Below, piece by piece: positions 41,359-49,967 of a stretch of 64,000 nt of DNA. The notes below the pieces were generated by a model, which saw only the letters and a list, made by a program, of their open reading frames with translations, did not search any database and was not told the origin of the DNA. The stretch's first letter is position 1, and every line of letters begins with the position of its first letter. The translations under genes and the position numbers were made by a program. The stretch is taken from positions 21,232 through 85,231 of the IMG/VR virus record IMGVR_UViG_3300033049_000041; one strand, 5' to 3'. The stretch is from a virus.

Positions 41359-41448
41359 TTAGTTTTCTTTCTTTTTATAGTTGTCTCCTAGAGGTGATAC
41401 TATGTATACTACCCCTAATATAACAAATATAATTGCTAATGTTTGCAT
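41359..41448 (-). CDS. tiny membrane protein, 29 aa
   Basis: ATG at 41448; product MQTLAIIFVILGVVYIVSPL plus a basic tail NYKKKEN. Single transmembrane helix. Overlaps the upstream gene by 13 nt. Confidence 0.65.
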   Translation of the reverse strand: MQTLAIIFVILGVVYIVSPLGDNYKKKEN

Positions 41449-41756
41449 AATTTGTTAAATTCTGCAATGAACTGTCTTATTAACTTACGTAATTGAGCGA
41501 CATCGTTCATATCAGAATACAATTGAGTGTATTCTTTACGAGAACGATTAGTGCGCTTTGTATCAATTGTTCCACGTAGTTCTATTATTGCTGTATTCAG
41601 CCGTCTAGCTATTTTATTCAACCAAGCTGCTTTATTGTTATAAATCAACTTATTGATAGCTTCTTCAGGCAAATTTTCCAGATACACAATTTTTCCGTCG
41701 TGCATCATTCTTATGTTAGTATTAGGCTTAGTCTCAGTCTTAGTAATGTTGTCCAA
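41436..41756 (-). CDS. unknown helical basic protein, ~106 aa
   Basis: Frame starts with a TTG at 41756; an ATG at 41708 (MMHDGKIVYLENLP) is the alternative. Arg/Lys-rich helices (RTNRSRKEYTQLYSDM). Unknown. Confidence 0.65.
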   Translation of the reverse strand: MDNITKTETKPNTNIRMMHDGKIVYLENLPEEAINKLIYNNKAAWLNKIARRLNTAIIELRGTIDTKRTNRSRKEYTQLYSDMNDVAQLRKLIRQFIAEFNKLCKH

Positions 41757-41766
41757 AATTCAGTAT

Positions 41767-42012
41767 TTATAATGTTAGATAATTACAAGGTCTAAGCTTC
41801 TGACTTACTTCTATAGTGTCAGCGTCTTGTACTTGATACTTTATGTCTAATAATTCATCACAATCATCGAAGCGATCATCTCCGTAACTGCGAATGAATG
41901 TAGTTATTTTCTTTGTTTTACTTTTCTCTTCAGCTACGATTGTAATCATATGCATTAAGAATAGTACTAAAGCTAATATAATTGTATACTTTATTACAGT
42001 ATTGTAATTCAT
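41767..42012 (-). CDS. membrane-anchored protein, 81 aa
   Basis: One N-terminal helix (YTIILALVLFLMHMITIVA), then a polar acidic domain. Unknown. Confidence 0.7.
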   Translation of the reverse strand: MNYNTVIKYTIILALVLFLMHMITIVAEEKSKTKKITTFIRSYGDDRFDDCDELLDIKYQVQDADTIEVSQKLRPCNYLTL

Positions 42013-42038
42013 TATTGATATTGAGTGTTTAAAAAGCC

Positions 42039-42060
42039 CATCCTCCTATCACAGAGGATG
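42039..42060 (-). terminator. Rho-independent terminator
   Basis: CATCCTC/GAGGATG stem followed by GGGCTTTTT, between 42164-43207 and 41767-42012. Confidence 0.8.
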
Positions 42061-42163
42061 AGCCTACCTAATTAAAGTAAGTCTTCTAACCTATAAAAAA
42101 CTATGGCACTACGGGTACTAAGCGTAGTGATATAATTTTCATTTATAGTTAGTACCTAGAAGA

Positions 42164-43207
42164 CTATGCTATTGCAGTAGGTATGTAGTCAGGGTAGCAA
42201 TTTTCACAATCTGCTGGATTGAATATAATCCAGTAGTAATAGTATGCACATTCAGGGTCTAGTTCACACTCATAGCATCTGTTATTAATGCTATTAGTAC
42301 TGTTATCTATACCGCAGTTCATGTATGGGAACAATTTACTAAAGAATCCATTGCCTTTACCTCTAGTTTTAGGTAAATACACTGCTTTTCTTTTAATTTT
42401 GTTCGCTTTTTTCTTTTTTGCAACGGTTTCTTTACCAAAACCATATTTTCCATCACCATTTATATCTTTACGATGATGGCGAGCATAGTTTAAGCTACTT
42501 CTATAGCAATTCTTATGTACTTCAAACAAATCATGGTCTGTTCTTTTGTGTTTCAGCATCAATTCTTTCTGTACTTCAGCAAATTCAATGACTTCATCGT
42601 AAGTAGTTAAGCTACTACAGTCACATTGACCTATTAACTTGGTTAAAACGATTGTTTCTACTTGAGTTACAGTGTCTTTCACTACTACATTGATATAAAC
42701 AGTGTCTACAGTACTAATTACTACTGTATCTACTACAGTAATACAGTCATTTCTAGTAATCATATCATCGTAAGTATTACTAAACGTACCCGTACCATTA
42801 ACCATGTCACATGGACATAAATCAATAGACTCATCAGAACCTACAGACTCTGGTGCAAAGTTACCTAATATTGCCTCTTTAAGTCCATCTGGAAAACTTC
42901 TTGTAATAAATACATCTGACTGGTGACAGTCATAGTAACAGTAGTTAACAATTTGTTGGTTATTGAAACCATTATCCGAATAACTGTAATATTCAACAGG
43001 ATAGTTATTAGCTATACAATGTTGTACTACAAGTGAACGGAACTCTGTCATACCAATACTACCATCATTAGGTAGTTCATACTCAGACATAATCGACTCG
43101 TACAAGTATGTTGTACCATTATCTGATGATAATGTTTGACTGAATAAAACGACAGTCATTAATGCGAATGCAAAGGTTAATAAACCTTTTAATAGTAAAT
43201 GTTTCAT
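42164..43207 (-). CDS. large secreted Cys-rich protein, 347 aa
   Basis: Signal peptide (LLTFAFALMTVVLFSQT). Many Cys (CYYDCH, CPCD, CDCSS, CYECELDPEC), a repeated VDTV strand pattern, an EF-hand-like DINGDGKYGFGKE near residue 250 and a very basic KKKKANKIKRKA stretch. Predicted extracytoplasmic; could bind calcium. No family recognised. Confidence 0.75.
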   Translation of the reverse strand: MKHLLLKGLLTFAFALMTVVLFSQTLSSDNGTTYLYESIMSEYELPNDGSIGMTEFRSLVVQHCIANNYPVEYYSYSDNGFNNQQIVNYCYYDCHQSDVFITRSFPDGLKEAILGNFAPESVGSDESIDLCPCDMVNGTGTFSNTYDDMITRNDCITVVDTVVISTVDTVYINVVVKDTVTQVETIVLTKLIGQCDCSSLTTYDEVIEFAEVQKELMLKHKRTDHDLFEVHKNCYRSSLNYARHHRKDINGDGKYGFGKETVAKKKKANKIKRKAVYLPKTRGKGNGFFSKLFPYMNCGIDNSTNSINNRCYECELDPECAYYYYWIIFNPADCENCYPDYIPTAIA

Positions 43208-43329
43208 AGTAATATATTATAGGTTAAAAATAAAATAATAAAATAATTTGCGGATTTAGTTAAAATCCTTGAGCGTCGTAAAGACCTAAACCTCAATGCA
43301 ATTGCATATCAGCCAATTATTTATAAAAC

Positions 43330-43360
43330 GCAACGGTGGAGACAGACAAACCACCGTTGC
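43330..43360 (-). terminator. strong hairpin, likely terminator
   Basis: 10-bp perfect stem GCAACGGTGG/CCACCGTTGC after the stop of 43374-43973; weak T-tract on the minus side. Confidence 0.65.
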
Positions 43361-43373
43361 AACCATTAAAAAA

Positions 43374-43973
43374 CTAAAACCCATAAACAAGGGTTAAAAC
43401 CCGATAAATATGACAAGTCTTATGTTTCTTATTTAATTTCTTTTTCTTTCTCATAGTAAATACCCATTTCTTTTTCTTCCTTCTCTTCTTACTAACGGGT
43501 TGTCCTAAACTGAAATCAATACCTAGTTTCTTACGAATCGTTGATTCTAATCTAACATAGGAATTACCATCCGTACTATACTCATGTTTTGTAACTAAGT
43601 CTTTATCTTTCATAGTTCCTTTATACACAACTATACCGAATGAATTATTCATAAAAGCACTTGAAATTGCCTCAATATCATACTCTAAAGCTAATCTATC
43701 ATAAACTTCTTTAAATATACTTGCAGCAACCTTTTTAGGTACAGGTACATATAAACTACTTCCGTAAGTGCAAGATGACTCTCCTCGCTTCTTCTTACCT
43801 TTTATACTCCCTTTGGGTAAAGGGAATTGAGTTATTAAATATTCATCTTGCATGAACATTATTTCATACCCAAAACAATCTCCTTTTCTTTGTATTTGAC
43901 CTCTAATTCTATCCACCAAATAATCTACCGAAGGTATAAAGGTTGGATGTACTTCAGTAAATATTTCATTCAT
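43374..43973 (-). CDS. unknown basic protein, 199 aa
   Basis: ATG at 43973. Very basic C-terminal third (SKKRRKKKKWVFTMRKKKK). The first 130 residues are alpha/beta. Nucleic-acid binding possible from charge. Confidence 0.72.
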   Translation of the reverse strand: MNEIFTEVHPTFIPSVDYLVDRIRGQIQRKGDCFGYEIMFMQDEYLITQFPLPKGSIKGKKKRGESSCTYGSSLYVPVPKKVAASIFKEVYDRLALEYDIEAISSAFMNNSFGIVVYKGTMKDKDLVTKHEYSTDGNSYVRLESTIRKKLGIDFSLGQPVSKKRRKKKKWVFTMRKKKKLNKKHKTCHIYRVLTLVYGF

Positions 43974-43992
43974 GTCACATACTTTAAAAAAT

Positions 43993-44018
43993 CAGGATAC
44001 CACCTAAGCAGTACCCTG
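43993..44018 (-). terminator. probable terminator
   Basis: CAGG..CCTG hairpin with inner pairs followed by ATTTTTT, after 44041-44409. Confidence 0.55.
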
Positions 44019-44040
44019 AATTCAATTATTAATTCAATAA

Positions 44041-44409
44041 TTATGAAAAAATTCTTCCCTCAAAAAAAGAACTATTATCCGTAACATGGTGAGCAGTAGT
44101 TAATTCCATACTAATAGGAATCCATCTATCTGTCCACATAAAGAATTGTTCAGTGTTTGTATTCTGAACAATATCTCCACGCATAAAACCTCTGCATGGT
44201 TTGTCACACCAAAAGTCATAAAGATTCTGACATGTAGTCTTAATCTCTAATAAACCCAACTTGGTGGTAATCTCGCCAACTTCATCCCATTCTTCTTCCG
44301 CTACACTAATAGCTTGGAGATTAGAATTACTGTTGTGCATCATTCCGACTGGTTTACTCGGATAGAATATCTTAAAAATAATAGGTGTACCTTGATTCAT
44401 TATGTGCAT
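44041..44409 (-). CDS. unknown protein, 122 aa
   Basis: Starts at ATG 44409 or 44400. Soluble, with CDKPCRGFMRGDIVQNTNTE and Trp-rich C-terminal half. Unknown. Confidence 0.7.
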   Translation of the reverse strand: MHIMNQGTPIIFKIFYPSKPVGMMHNSNSNLQAISVAEEEWDEVGEITTKLGLLEIKTTCQNLYDFWCDKPCRGFMRGDIVQNTNTEQFFMWTDRWIPISMELTTAHHVTDNSSFFEGRIFS

Positions 44410-44432
44410 ATGTTTTGTGTCAAAAAATAAAA

Positions 44433-44476
44433 GGTACAGCTTTACAAAGGGTTTACTACGTCCTTAAAGCTGTACC
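44433..44476 (-). terminator. long-loop terminator hairpin
   Basis: 12-bp perfect stem GGTACAGCTTTA/TAAAGCTGTACC with a 20-nt loop, then TTTTATTTTTT, after 44531-44992. Confidence 0.8.
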
Positions 44477-44530
44477 ACAAACATTACTAACTGTTACCTA
44501 TCAGGCAACAAACTAACTAAAGACTAAAAC

Positions 44531-44992
44531 TTATCGCATTAACATGGCTAATGCTCTTTTGTTTCTTGGTGTTGGTATTGGATGTACTAAATTAGCTATA
44601 TCTGCAATAGAATAGCCAATCAGTGTTTTATTGTGTGTTAATAAAGATTTTGATGAAAAATTGTCAAATGCCTTTGCTAATCCTTGACGAATAGCACTAG
44701 GCAATTTCCTTGTACCTCTGACTGTTTCTAATATGATAATCATATTCTCAAGCATATATGGTTCGTTACAAATAATCGCAATTGTCTCTTTAACAGAGTA
44801 ATTGTGATGTTTATTTGTTAGTACAACTAACCATAAAGCTGATAAATAATAATTATGTACTTTCTTACAGGTTACTGCCAGTTCTAAAATCTTTGAGGGT
44901 TCAATACTATGCACCATAGACTCTATCTCATAAATGAGATTTGGACGGTCTTTGTTGGCACTTAAAACTAAAGATTCGAATTCGGAGTACAT
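44531..44992 (-). CDS. unknown helical protein, 153 aa
   Basis: Start set at ATG 44992 (MYSEFESLVLSANKD), because the frame further upstream crosses a terminator-like inverted repeat. Helical, repeat-like; no family recognised. Confidence 0.7.
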   Translation of the reverse strand: MYSEFESLVLSANKDRPNLIYEIESMVHSIEPSKILELAVTCKKVHNYYLSALWLVVLTNKHHNYSVKETIAIICNEPYMLENMIIILETVRGTRKLPSAIRQGLAKAFDNFSSKSLLTHNKTLIGYSIADIANLVHPIPTPRNKRALAMLMR

Positions 44993-45020
44993 TGGTTCAT
45001 TTAACTGTGTAAAGATAAAA

Positions 45021-45098
45021 AGCAGATGCCTGTTATCCTTATTCTTATTGATATTAAAGATTATTAAAAAATTAGTTAATACCAACTAGGCATCTGCT
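45021..45098 (-). terminator. long-loop terminator hairpin
   Basis: AGCAGATGCC/GGCATCTGCT, 10-bp perfect arms 58 nt apart, followed by TTTTTAT on the minus strand; after 45169-45438. Confidence 0.65.
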
Positions 45099-45168
45099 GT
45101 ATTTTTTAAAAGATAGTCTTATAGGCAGTCTCCTAAGAGACTACCTGAATTTAAAGACACAACTACAG

Positions 45169-45438
45169 CTATGCACACTGTAAATCTTCCAATAATTCTT
45201 TTATATCAGTTAAATTAACTCTATATACATCATTGATAAGGACATGATCCCTAACAATTTTAATATCTTTATTCTTGACTTTATAAGGTAATAAATTAGA
45301 ATTGTTGATAAGTTCAAACAATTCAGCTTTATACTTCATAATACTCTTGTCTATTGCTTTATACTTTATTGCCTTACGTTCTGTAGACATATTAGATTTA
45401 ACAATATCGACCCGCTTATTCAACCATCTCTTCAACAT
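45169..45438 (-). CDS. unknown basic helical protein, 89 aa
   Basis: ATG at 45438. N-terminal half Lys/Arg-rich (MLKRWLNKRVDIVKSNM). Unknown. Confidence 0.68.
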   Translation of the reverse strand: MLKRWLNKRVDIVKSNMSTERKAIKYKAIDKSIMKYKAELFELINNSNLLPYKVKNKDIKIVRDHVLINDVYRVNLTDIKELLEDLQCA

Positions 45439-45475
45439 ATTGTACTGTTTTAATAATAAGTAAAAAGAATAAAAA

Positions 45476-46249
45476 CTAGAATTTGATGTCCAAACTCATA
45501 CCATCTTTTTCTTTTACTACTTCAATACTCGTTGGCTTATGTTCAAGCGTTACTCTTTCAATAAAACGAATTACTCTATTGAACATATTAGGTTCTGGCG
45601 CAATAATTACCAAATTCAATTCTTCAGTATCTATTTCAGTATCTGTTTCTGTTTCTGGTTCAACTTTCACAACCTCAGTCTCAGCAGTCTCAGTCTCAGC
45701 AACCCCACCAATTTCATCTGGTGTTTCCTCATCTCCGATAATTGGAGCTGGTGATGGTGCTATAGAAGGCGTTGTAACTGCAGGTATTGGATCTGGTGTA
45801 CTAGTTGTACTAGGTGGATTCGGTAGATTATCTTGTGCTTCAAGTAAATCCAATGCAGCCTTTTGCACCAGTTTCAATTCACGCATAGCTTCCTTGACTT
45901 TTCTCACCAATTTCTCTTCAGTAGAATCTACTGTAAATTCAATGGCTTGATAGCGGAATCTACGCATTCTAGCATGAAGAGTTGCAGCAACAGCATCTTT
46001 AAGAATCATTTTCTTCCATTGCTGATAACAAGCTACCCCACTGAATTCTCCATTAAATACTTTATCTGAGGCACTTTCACCCCATTTCTTCATTCCTACT
46101 TCAGCCTTAGCTTCATCCATTGAATATGAAGCAATATGAGCTTTTAGCATTAAATTCTTGTCTTCTGTCCACAATGTTACTCCAGGTATATATTTACCTT
46201 TTTTACTTGATTTGGTACTTGCTTGGAAACTTGATTTGGTTTTTGCCAT
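45476..46249 (-). CDS. protein with Pro/Glu-rich linker, 257 aa
   Basis: N-terminal basic and helical domain (1-140), then an extended Pro/Ser/Thr/Glu linker (NLPNPPSTTSTPDPIPAVTT and Glu/Thr repeats, ~140-210), then a short C-terminal beta unit. The layout suggests two binding domains joined by a flexible tether. Unknown function. Confidence 0.72.
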   Translation of the reverse strand: MAKTKSSFQASTKSSKKGKYIPGVTLWTEDKNLMLKAHIASYSMDEAKAEVGMKKWGESASDKVFNGEFSGVACYQQWKKMILKDAVAATLHARMRRFRYQAIEFTVDSTEEKLVRKVKEAMRELKLVQKAALDLLEAQDNLPNPPSTTSTPDPIPAVTTPSIAPSPAPIIGDEETPDEIGGVAETETAETEVVKVEPETETDTEIDTEELNLVIIAPEPNMFNRVIRFIERVTLEHKPTSIEVVKEKDGMSLDIKF

Positions 46250-46393
46250 TTTTTAAATAGGTTATTTATTTTTTTTAATAAGGTTAATAGTACGTATTAT
46301 AAAATCAACAGACATGTCCCAAAAAATAGTGGACAAAGGCTAAAACTATAACTAAAACAAGAACCACCGCTACTACAAGAACCAGAACAAGGA

Positions 46394-46425
46394 CAGTTGC
46401 TTCCTATCAGGAAGACTGGTTTTTT
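46394..46425 (+). terminator. plus-strand terminator-like hairpin
   Basis: CAGT..CTTCC-TATCA-GGAAG.ACTG followed by GTTTTTT on the plus strand, in the gap between two minus-strand genes. Confidence 0.6.
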
Positions 46426-46475
46426 GTATTTGTGTAGACGATGCGATTTATTATTATAGTTTTTCTGTTTAAGCG

Positions 46476-46504
46476 ACAGTTGCCGATGGCTGTAAGTTTT
46501 TTTG
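46476..46504 (+). terminator. second plus-strand terminator-like hairpin
   Basis: ACAG..GCC-GAT-GGC..TGT followed by AAGTTTTTTT on the plus strand. Confidence 0.55.
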
Positions 46505-46527
46505 GTGACAGCCTGTTGATTAGTATC

Positions 46528-47481
46528 TTAATTATTCTTCAATCTCAATGATGCAATTTCTTGCAGTAATTCAGTACGATAGTTCTCTACCGTTTCTGTA
46601 TACTTTTGAATTTCTTTATTATGCTCTAAGCAAGCTGTATTATATGTAGCCATAGTTTTTTGAAACTGTAGAGTATAACTTCTTTGCAATGAACGAGCCT
46701 TGTCTTTCATCAATTTAAACAGACCGTTACGATTCATTTGTAACTCGTTATAACTTTTCTGTAATGACTCATCAGTCTTCTGGAAGTCTTTCTCATAATC
46801 ATAAGCAAGAACATCTTTTACTAATACTATAATAGCATCATTAGATATAGTCTCACTATCTTGTTCTTTACTAGCTAGTGATAGCGAGCGTAAGAACGAA
46901 TCATTATGAATTTGACTACCATATGCAGAAGCACTAGATTCTAGTTCTAGCATAGTTTTAATGTTACTAGTACCGAATGCAGTCAACAATTCTAGTGAAC
47001 TGTTACGAAGCAACATTTCAGCCTTATTAAAGGTACAGAAACTATTGATGTCACATTTAGTAGCATTATCCTTGCTAGTCATAACAGGTGCAATAGCTGT
47101 GAACTTAGGCTTATCTAGCTCCAAGTATTCAGCTACTTCATCTACAGTCATTGAAACCAATGAGTTTCTAACGATTTCCTTATAGTTGATAGCTTGACCT
47201 AACCAAGCATTATCAGCTTTAAGTGCAGCTATAGTAGTAATAGCACTAAAGTCTGAAGCTAAGATTTTATCACTGATTGGTGTAATAATTGGTTTATTAT
47301 TACGGCTACCTAATACAATGCGATGAGTTTCATAAATCTTACCATCAAATTTAGATTCTAGTCTAGCTAGTTTATTCTTGTTCTCTTCCTTCAGACGTTG
47401 TGCCTGACTTGAAGAAATACTGTGCTCTTTTTCTAGTGTAAAGATTATGCTAGCTAATGGGAAAATAGTTGCAATTTTCAT
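46528..47481 (-). CDS. coiled-coil-rich unknown protein, 317 aa
   Basis: Helical N-terminus with coiled coil (SQAQRLKEENKNKLARLESK), a middle domain, then a C-terminal coiled coil ending TELLQEIASLRLKNN. The leader has AAACTAAACAACC. No family recognised; possibly a scaffold. Confidence 0.72.
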   Translation of the reverse strand: MKIATIFPLASIIFTLEKEHSISSSQAQRLKEENKNKLARLESKFDGKIYETHRIVLGSRNNKPIITPISDKILASDFSAITTIAALKADNAWLGQAINYKEIVRNSLVSMTVDEVAEYLELDKPKFTAIAPVMTSKDNATKCDINSFCTFNKAEMLLRNSSLELLTAFGTSNIKTMLELESSASAYGSQIHNDSFLRSLSLASKEQDSETISNDAIIVLVKDVLAYDYEKDFQKTDESLQKSYNELQMNRNGLFKLMKDKARSLQRSYTLQFQKTMATYNTACLEHNKEIQKYTETVENYRTELLQEIASLRLKNN

Positions 47482-47525
47482 AAGGTTGTTTAGTTTTATT
47501 TAGTTTGTTAATTTAAAATGAAAAC

Positions 47526-47547
47526 GATGTACCAATTAAGGTACATC
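47526..47547 (-). terminator. hairpin between transcription units
   Basis: GATGTACC/GGTACATC, then GTTTTCATTTT on the minus strand. Confidence 0.55.
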
Positions 47548-47551
47548 GCTA

Positions 47552-47640
47552 GAAAGTGTTCAAGAACACAGAAAGATCTATAGACTCCTATAAAAATATA
47601 TGATAATAAAAATAGAAATAAATAAAAGACGAACACTTTC
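47552..47640 (-). repeat. long-loop inverted repeat
   Basis: GAAAGTGTTC/GAACACTTTC arms 69 nt apart, directly after 47647-47871. Confidence 0.6.
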
Positions 47641-47646
47641 ATAAGT

Positions 47647-47871
47647 TTAAGCTACATATTTGTGTAATGGACCAGTCTCTATGACCTTGGCTCCAGAATT
47701 GTCACACACAGCTTTTAATTTCGTTACCTTGTCGTCCGTTGGAAACCCATCTACAGCTAAGTAAACAGAATCCTCAGCCTCTACATAGTAGAATACTGCT
47801 AAGGGTATTAATTTTATTTCTTTTTTCACTTGTTCCTTCTCCTCTTCCGATAATGCAGTTAGTTTAAACAT
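47647..47871 (-). CDS. unknown protein, 74 aa
   Basis: ATG at 47871 (MFKLTALSEEEKEQVKKEI). Helix-turn then beta strands (LAVFYYVEAEDSVYLAVDGF). A more distal start would enter the inverted repeat at 47889-47944. Confidence 0.7.
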   Translation of the reverse strand: MFKLTALSEEEKEQVKKEIKLIPLAVFYYVEAEDSVYLAVDGFPTDDKVTKLKAVCDNSGAKVIETGPLHKYVA

Positions 47872-47888
47872 AGTAAAAGTTTTTAAAA

Positions 47889-47944
47889 GCATTCAACCCT
47901 ATCCTTGGCAGAACAGTATAACTTGAGTTAATACGGTTGAATGC
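47889..47944 (-). repeat. long-loop inverted repeat
   Basis: GCATTCAACC/GGTTGAATGC, 10-bp perfect arms in the 5' region of 47647-47871. Confidence 0.6.
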
Positions 47945-48031
47945 AATGATTTAACATCTTAAAATTAAATGACTTTCGTTTCGGCTATTATTTTAATTCG
48001 CTTGCCATCATCAGATTTAAAGTTGCGAAAT

Positions 48032-48063
48032 GATTCCCAGACATCGTTACTTGCCTGGGAATC
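48032..48063 (-). repeat. hairpin GATTCCCAG/CTGGGAATC
   Basis: 9-bp perfect stem after the stop of 48073-48303; possible terminator. Confidence 0.55.
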
Positions 48064-48072
48064 GGGATATAA

Positions 48073-48303
48073 TTATGGTTGTTGGTTATCTTGTTTGTTA
48101 TCTTCTTGACTAATTAATCTTGTTAAACTTCTAATACAATATATATTTGTTAATATAGTGAGACCTAGTATGTTTATCTCATATAAAGCTGGTGAATCTA
48201 CTTTACCTGCTAAAATACATAGTGCAATAGTATAGATTATTCTAGTACTTTTTTCTATAAGTACACAAACTATAGCTATGCGTAACCATTTGCTAGCCTT
48301 CAT
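48073..48303 (-). CDS. small membrane protein, 76 aa
   Basis: Two hydrophobic helices with a C-terminal polar tail (SQEDNKQDNQQP). Unknown. Confidence 0.7.
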   Translation of the reverse strand: MKASKWLRIAIVCVLIEKSTRIIYTIALCILAGKVDSPALYEINILGLTILTNIYCIRSLTRLISQEDNKQDNQQP

Positions 48304-48305
48304 AC

Positions 48306-48539
48306 TTAATACTTAGGTTTGGTTGTACCATCGGATATACGTTCAGCTATCGTCGATTCAGCTTCTCGCCAAAAAACATCTTCTTCCGTACCTACTTCTA
48401 ATGAGGTTGCATCAGCATACATGCCTCCCATTCGATTTGTAATGTATCTAATTTGAACACCTTGATTAAAGTCATAATCATAGAAAACTTTTTTACCGTT
48501 AACTGTTGTCTTGTTTGGTTTGTCTGAGTTGCCTGCCAT
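48306..48539 (-). CDS. unknown protein, 77 aa
   Basis: ATG at 48539 with the leader TTTTTCTAAACATTAACTAAC. Soluble, acidic C-terminus. Two bases from the next gene. Confidence 0.7.
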   Translation of the reverse strand: MAGNSDKPNKTTVNGKKVFYDYDFNQGVQIRYITNRMGGMYADATSLEVGTEEDVFWREAESTIAERISDGTTKPKY

Positions 48540-48637
48540 AATAGTTAATTATTTAGTTAGTTAATGTTTAGAAAAATTGGGAGAACGTTATAGTCACGTC
48601 CTCCCAGTAAGTATGCAAAGACTTACTTAACCGATTC

Positions 48638-48943
48638 TTACGAATGCGTATAGTTCAATATCGTTTTCAAGTCTCTAGCCATCAATACCCAATTAAGGTA
48701 TTGTGGTTCAACTTGGGTATAACTCAAATATTTCTTTACTTGTTTACTCACTATCTCTAGAGTACTAGAGGTAGGAATATCAACAGTCAACCAATCATCT
48801 ACTTTACTTACTGTAGATACAGTAAAGTCGTGATGGATATGGATTTTAGTAGGCGCTTCTACTACTTCTGCAGATACAGGTGTATCAATTACTAGTGTAT
48901 CAGTTGTAGGAGCATCTAAAACAGCATCAAGTGCTACATTCAT
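48638..48943 (-). CDS. unknown protein, 101 aa
   Basis: Val/Thr/Asp-rich beta N-terminus (DTPVSAEVVEAPTKIHIHHD), then a helical end. Unknown. Confidence 0.68.
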   Translation of the reverse strand: MNVALDAVLDAPTTDTLVIDTPVSAEVVEAPTKIHIHHDFTVSTVSKVDDWLTVDIPTSSTLEIVSKQVKKYLSYTQVEPQYLNWVLMARDLKTILNYTHS

Positions 48944-48971
48944 ATTCTTTATTTTGATTTTAAAAGTAAAA

Positions 48972-49033
48972 AGTCTAACCCTTGGACTATCTTTATAACC
49001 AGCTCGATAAAAAAAGATAGAATGGGTTAGACT
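48972..49033 (-). repeat. long-loop inverted repeat
   Basis: AGTCTAACCC/GGGTTAGACT upstream of 48638-48943; no ORF inside. Confidence 0.6.
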
Positions 49034-49047
49034 AAATTATATTAAAA

Positions 49048-49097
49048 ACGTGTTCTACACATTATAGAAACTACTAAATAAGTATGATAGAACACGT
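49048..49097 (-). repeat. long-loop inverted repeat
   Basis: ACGTGTTCTA/TAGAACACGT, 30-nt loop, next to two similar units. Confidence 0.6.
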
Positions 49098-49108
49098 CTT
49101 TATACGGT

Positions 49109-49180
49109 GGGTACAATCCCAAATAACCTTCCAACGAGAAATTTTGACTAAGTTATTTAAAAAATAGTCTGATTGTACCC
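49109..49180 (-). repeat. long-loop inverted repeat
   Basis: GGGTACAAT/ATTGTACCC immediately after the stop of 49187-49696. Third of three consecutive units. Confidence 0.6.
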
Positions 49181-49186
49181 TTATTT

Positions 49187-49696
49187 TTACTCGTCCGTAA
49201 ATACTACAAGTGGACAAGCTCTATTATATACTGCTTTAATTCCTTGTATGAAGAAATACAGTTTACTATCTTCTTTATCGTACTCTTTGTTTGAATACTC
49301 AAATAGCCAATTGATACCAAATATGATACCAATAACACCAGATGTTAGTACTAATATAAATATTATTATTGCTATAAACTTAATTAAGCCTATTACACTT
49401 GCCATAACACCTAATAATACTATAAGTAATGTAAAGCCTATGCCTACTAAACTTATTGCAAACCATTTGATTGCAAACTTTAGATTAACTTTATTATCTA
49501 AATAGTCTGCTATATAAGCTGCACCAGTACCTGCTTTTGTAGCAAGCCACATTATTGGTAAGAATATAAAAGCTAATAATGTCTTCCAAAACAATGGACA
49601 TCCTCTAGTAGTTTTAACTAAAGGTGTATCATAATCAGACATTGTGTCTAAATATTGTAACCACTTATAAATCTTCCCTGATTTCTTAATCTTCAT
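49187..49696 (-). CDS. polytopic membrane protein, 169 aa
   Basis: ATG at 49696 (MKIKKSGKIYKWLQYLDTMS), ~23 nt after a TAnnTTTG promoter. Three to four hydrophobic helices between residues 35 and 135, charged C-terminus. Unknown. Confidence 0.75.
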   Translation of the reverse strand: MKIKKSGKIYKWLQYLDTMSDYDTPLVKTTRGCPLFWKTLLAFIFLPIMWLATKAGTGAAYIADYLDNKVNLKFAIKWFAISLVGIGFTLLIVLLGVMASVIGLIKFIAIIIFILVLTSGVIGIIFGINWLFEYSNKEYDKEDSKLYFFIQGIKAVYNRACPLVVFTDE

Positions 49697-49725
49697 ATCC
49701 CTCTCCACTTTAATACAATAATATA

Positions 49726-49733
49726 CAAAATTA
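49726..49733 (-). promoter_or_regulatory. Bacteroidota-type -7 box TAATTTTG
   Basis: TAnnTTTG match between a terminator-like hairpin (49753-49788) and the ATG at 49696. Confidence 0.5.
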
Positions 49734-49752
49734 TCTTTTTTTGCTAAAGTTA

Positions 49753-49788
49753 AAGGATGGAGCCAATGAGAAAAAAGTCTCCATCCTT
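49753..49788 (-). terminator. hairpin AAGGATGGAG/CTCCATCCTT
   Basis: 10-bp perfect stem in the gap between a tRNA-like locus and 49187-49696; probably ends transcription from upstream. Confidence 0.65.
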
Positions 49789-49830
49789 CCTTTAACACTT
49801 TAACTAACTCACTTTAAACTCAATCTAAAA

Positions 49831-49934
49831 TGGTGGCATATTGAGGATTCGAACCTCTACTCTCGTAAATTAACTCCATACGTACTCATTCCCCCAATTT
49901 ATGGAAGTCTTACTTACGCCGTTAATAAAATGCC
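49831..49934 (-). tRNA. tRNA-like or interrupted tRNA, identity undetermined
   Basis: Ends pair (GGCATTT/ATATGCC) with A73 and encoded CCA, and the T-loop TTCGAAT is good. The 104-nt length and irregular centre (AATTGGGGGAAT, CGTA/TACG hairpin) suggest an insertion. Confidence 0.5.
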
Positions 49935-49967
49935 TGATACATGGGTATAGTATCTAATTTAGAGTAT

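Noticed and set aside
45483-45950. 155-aa plus-strand open frame rich in Ser and Val
   Set aside because: Antisense shadow of the Pro/Glu-rich gene 45476-46249; low-complexity composition explains the long frame.
49173-49505. 110-aa plus-strand frame with hydrophobic stretches
   Set aside because: Antisense of a membrane protein gene; hydrophobicity is mirrored from the real gene.
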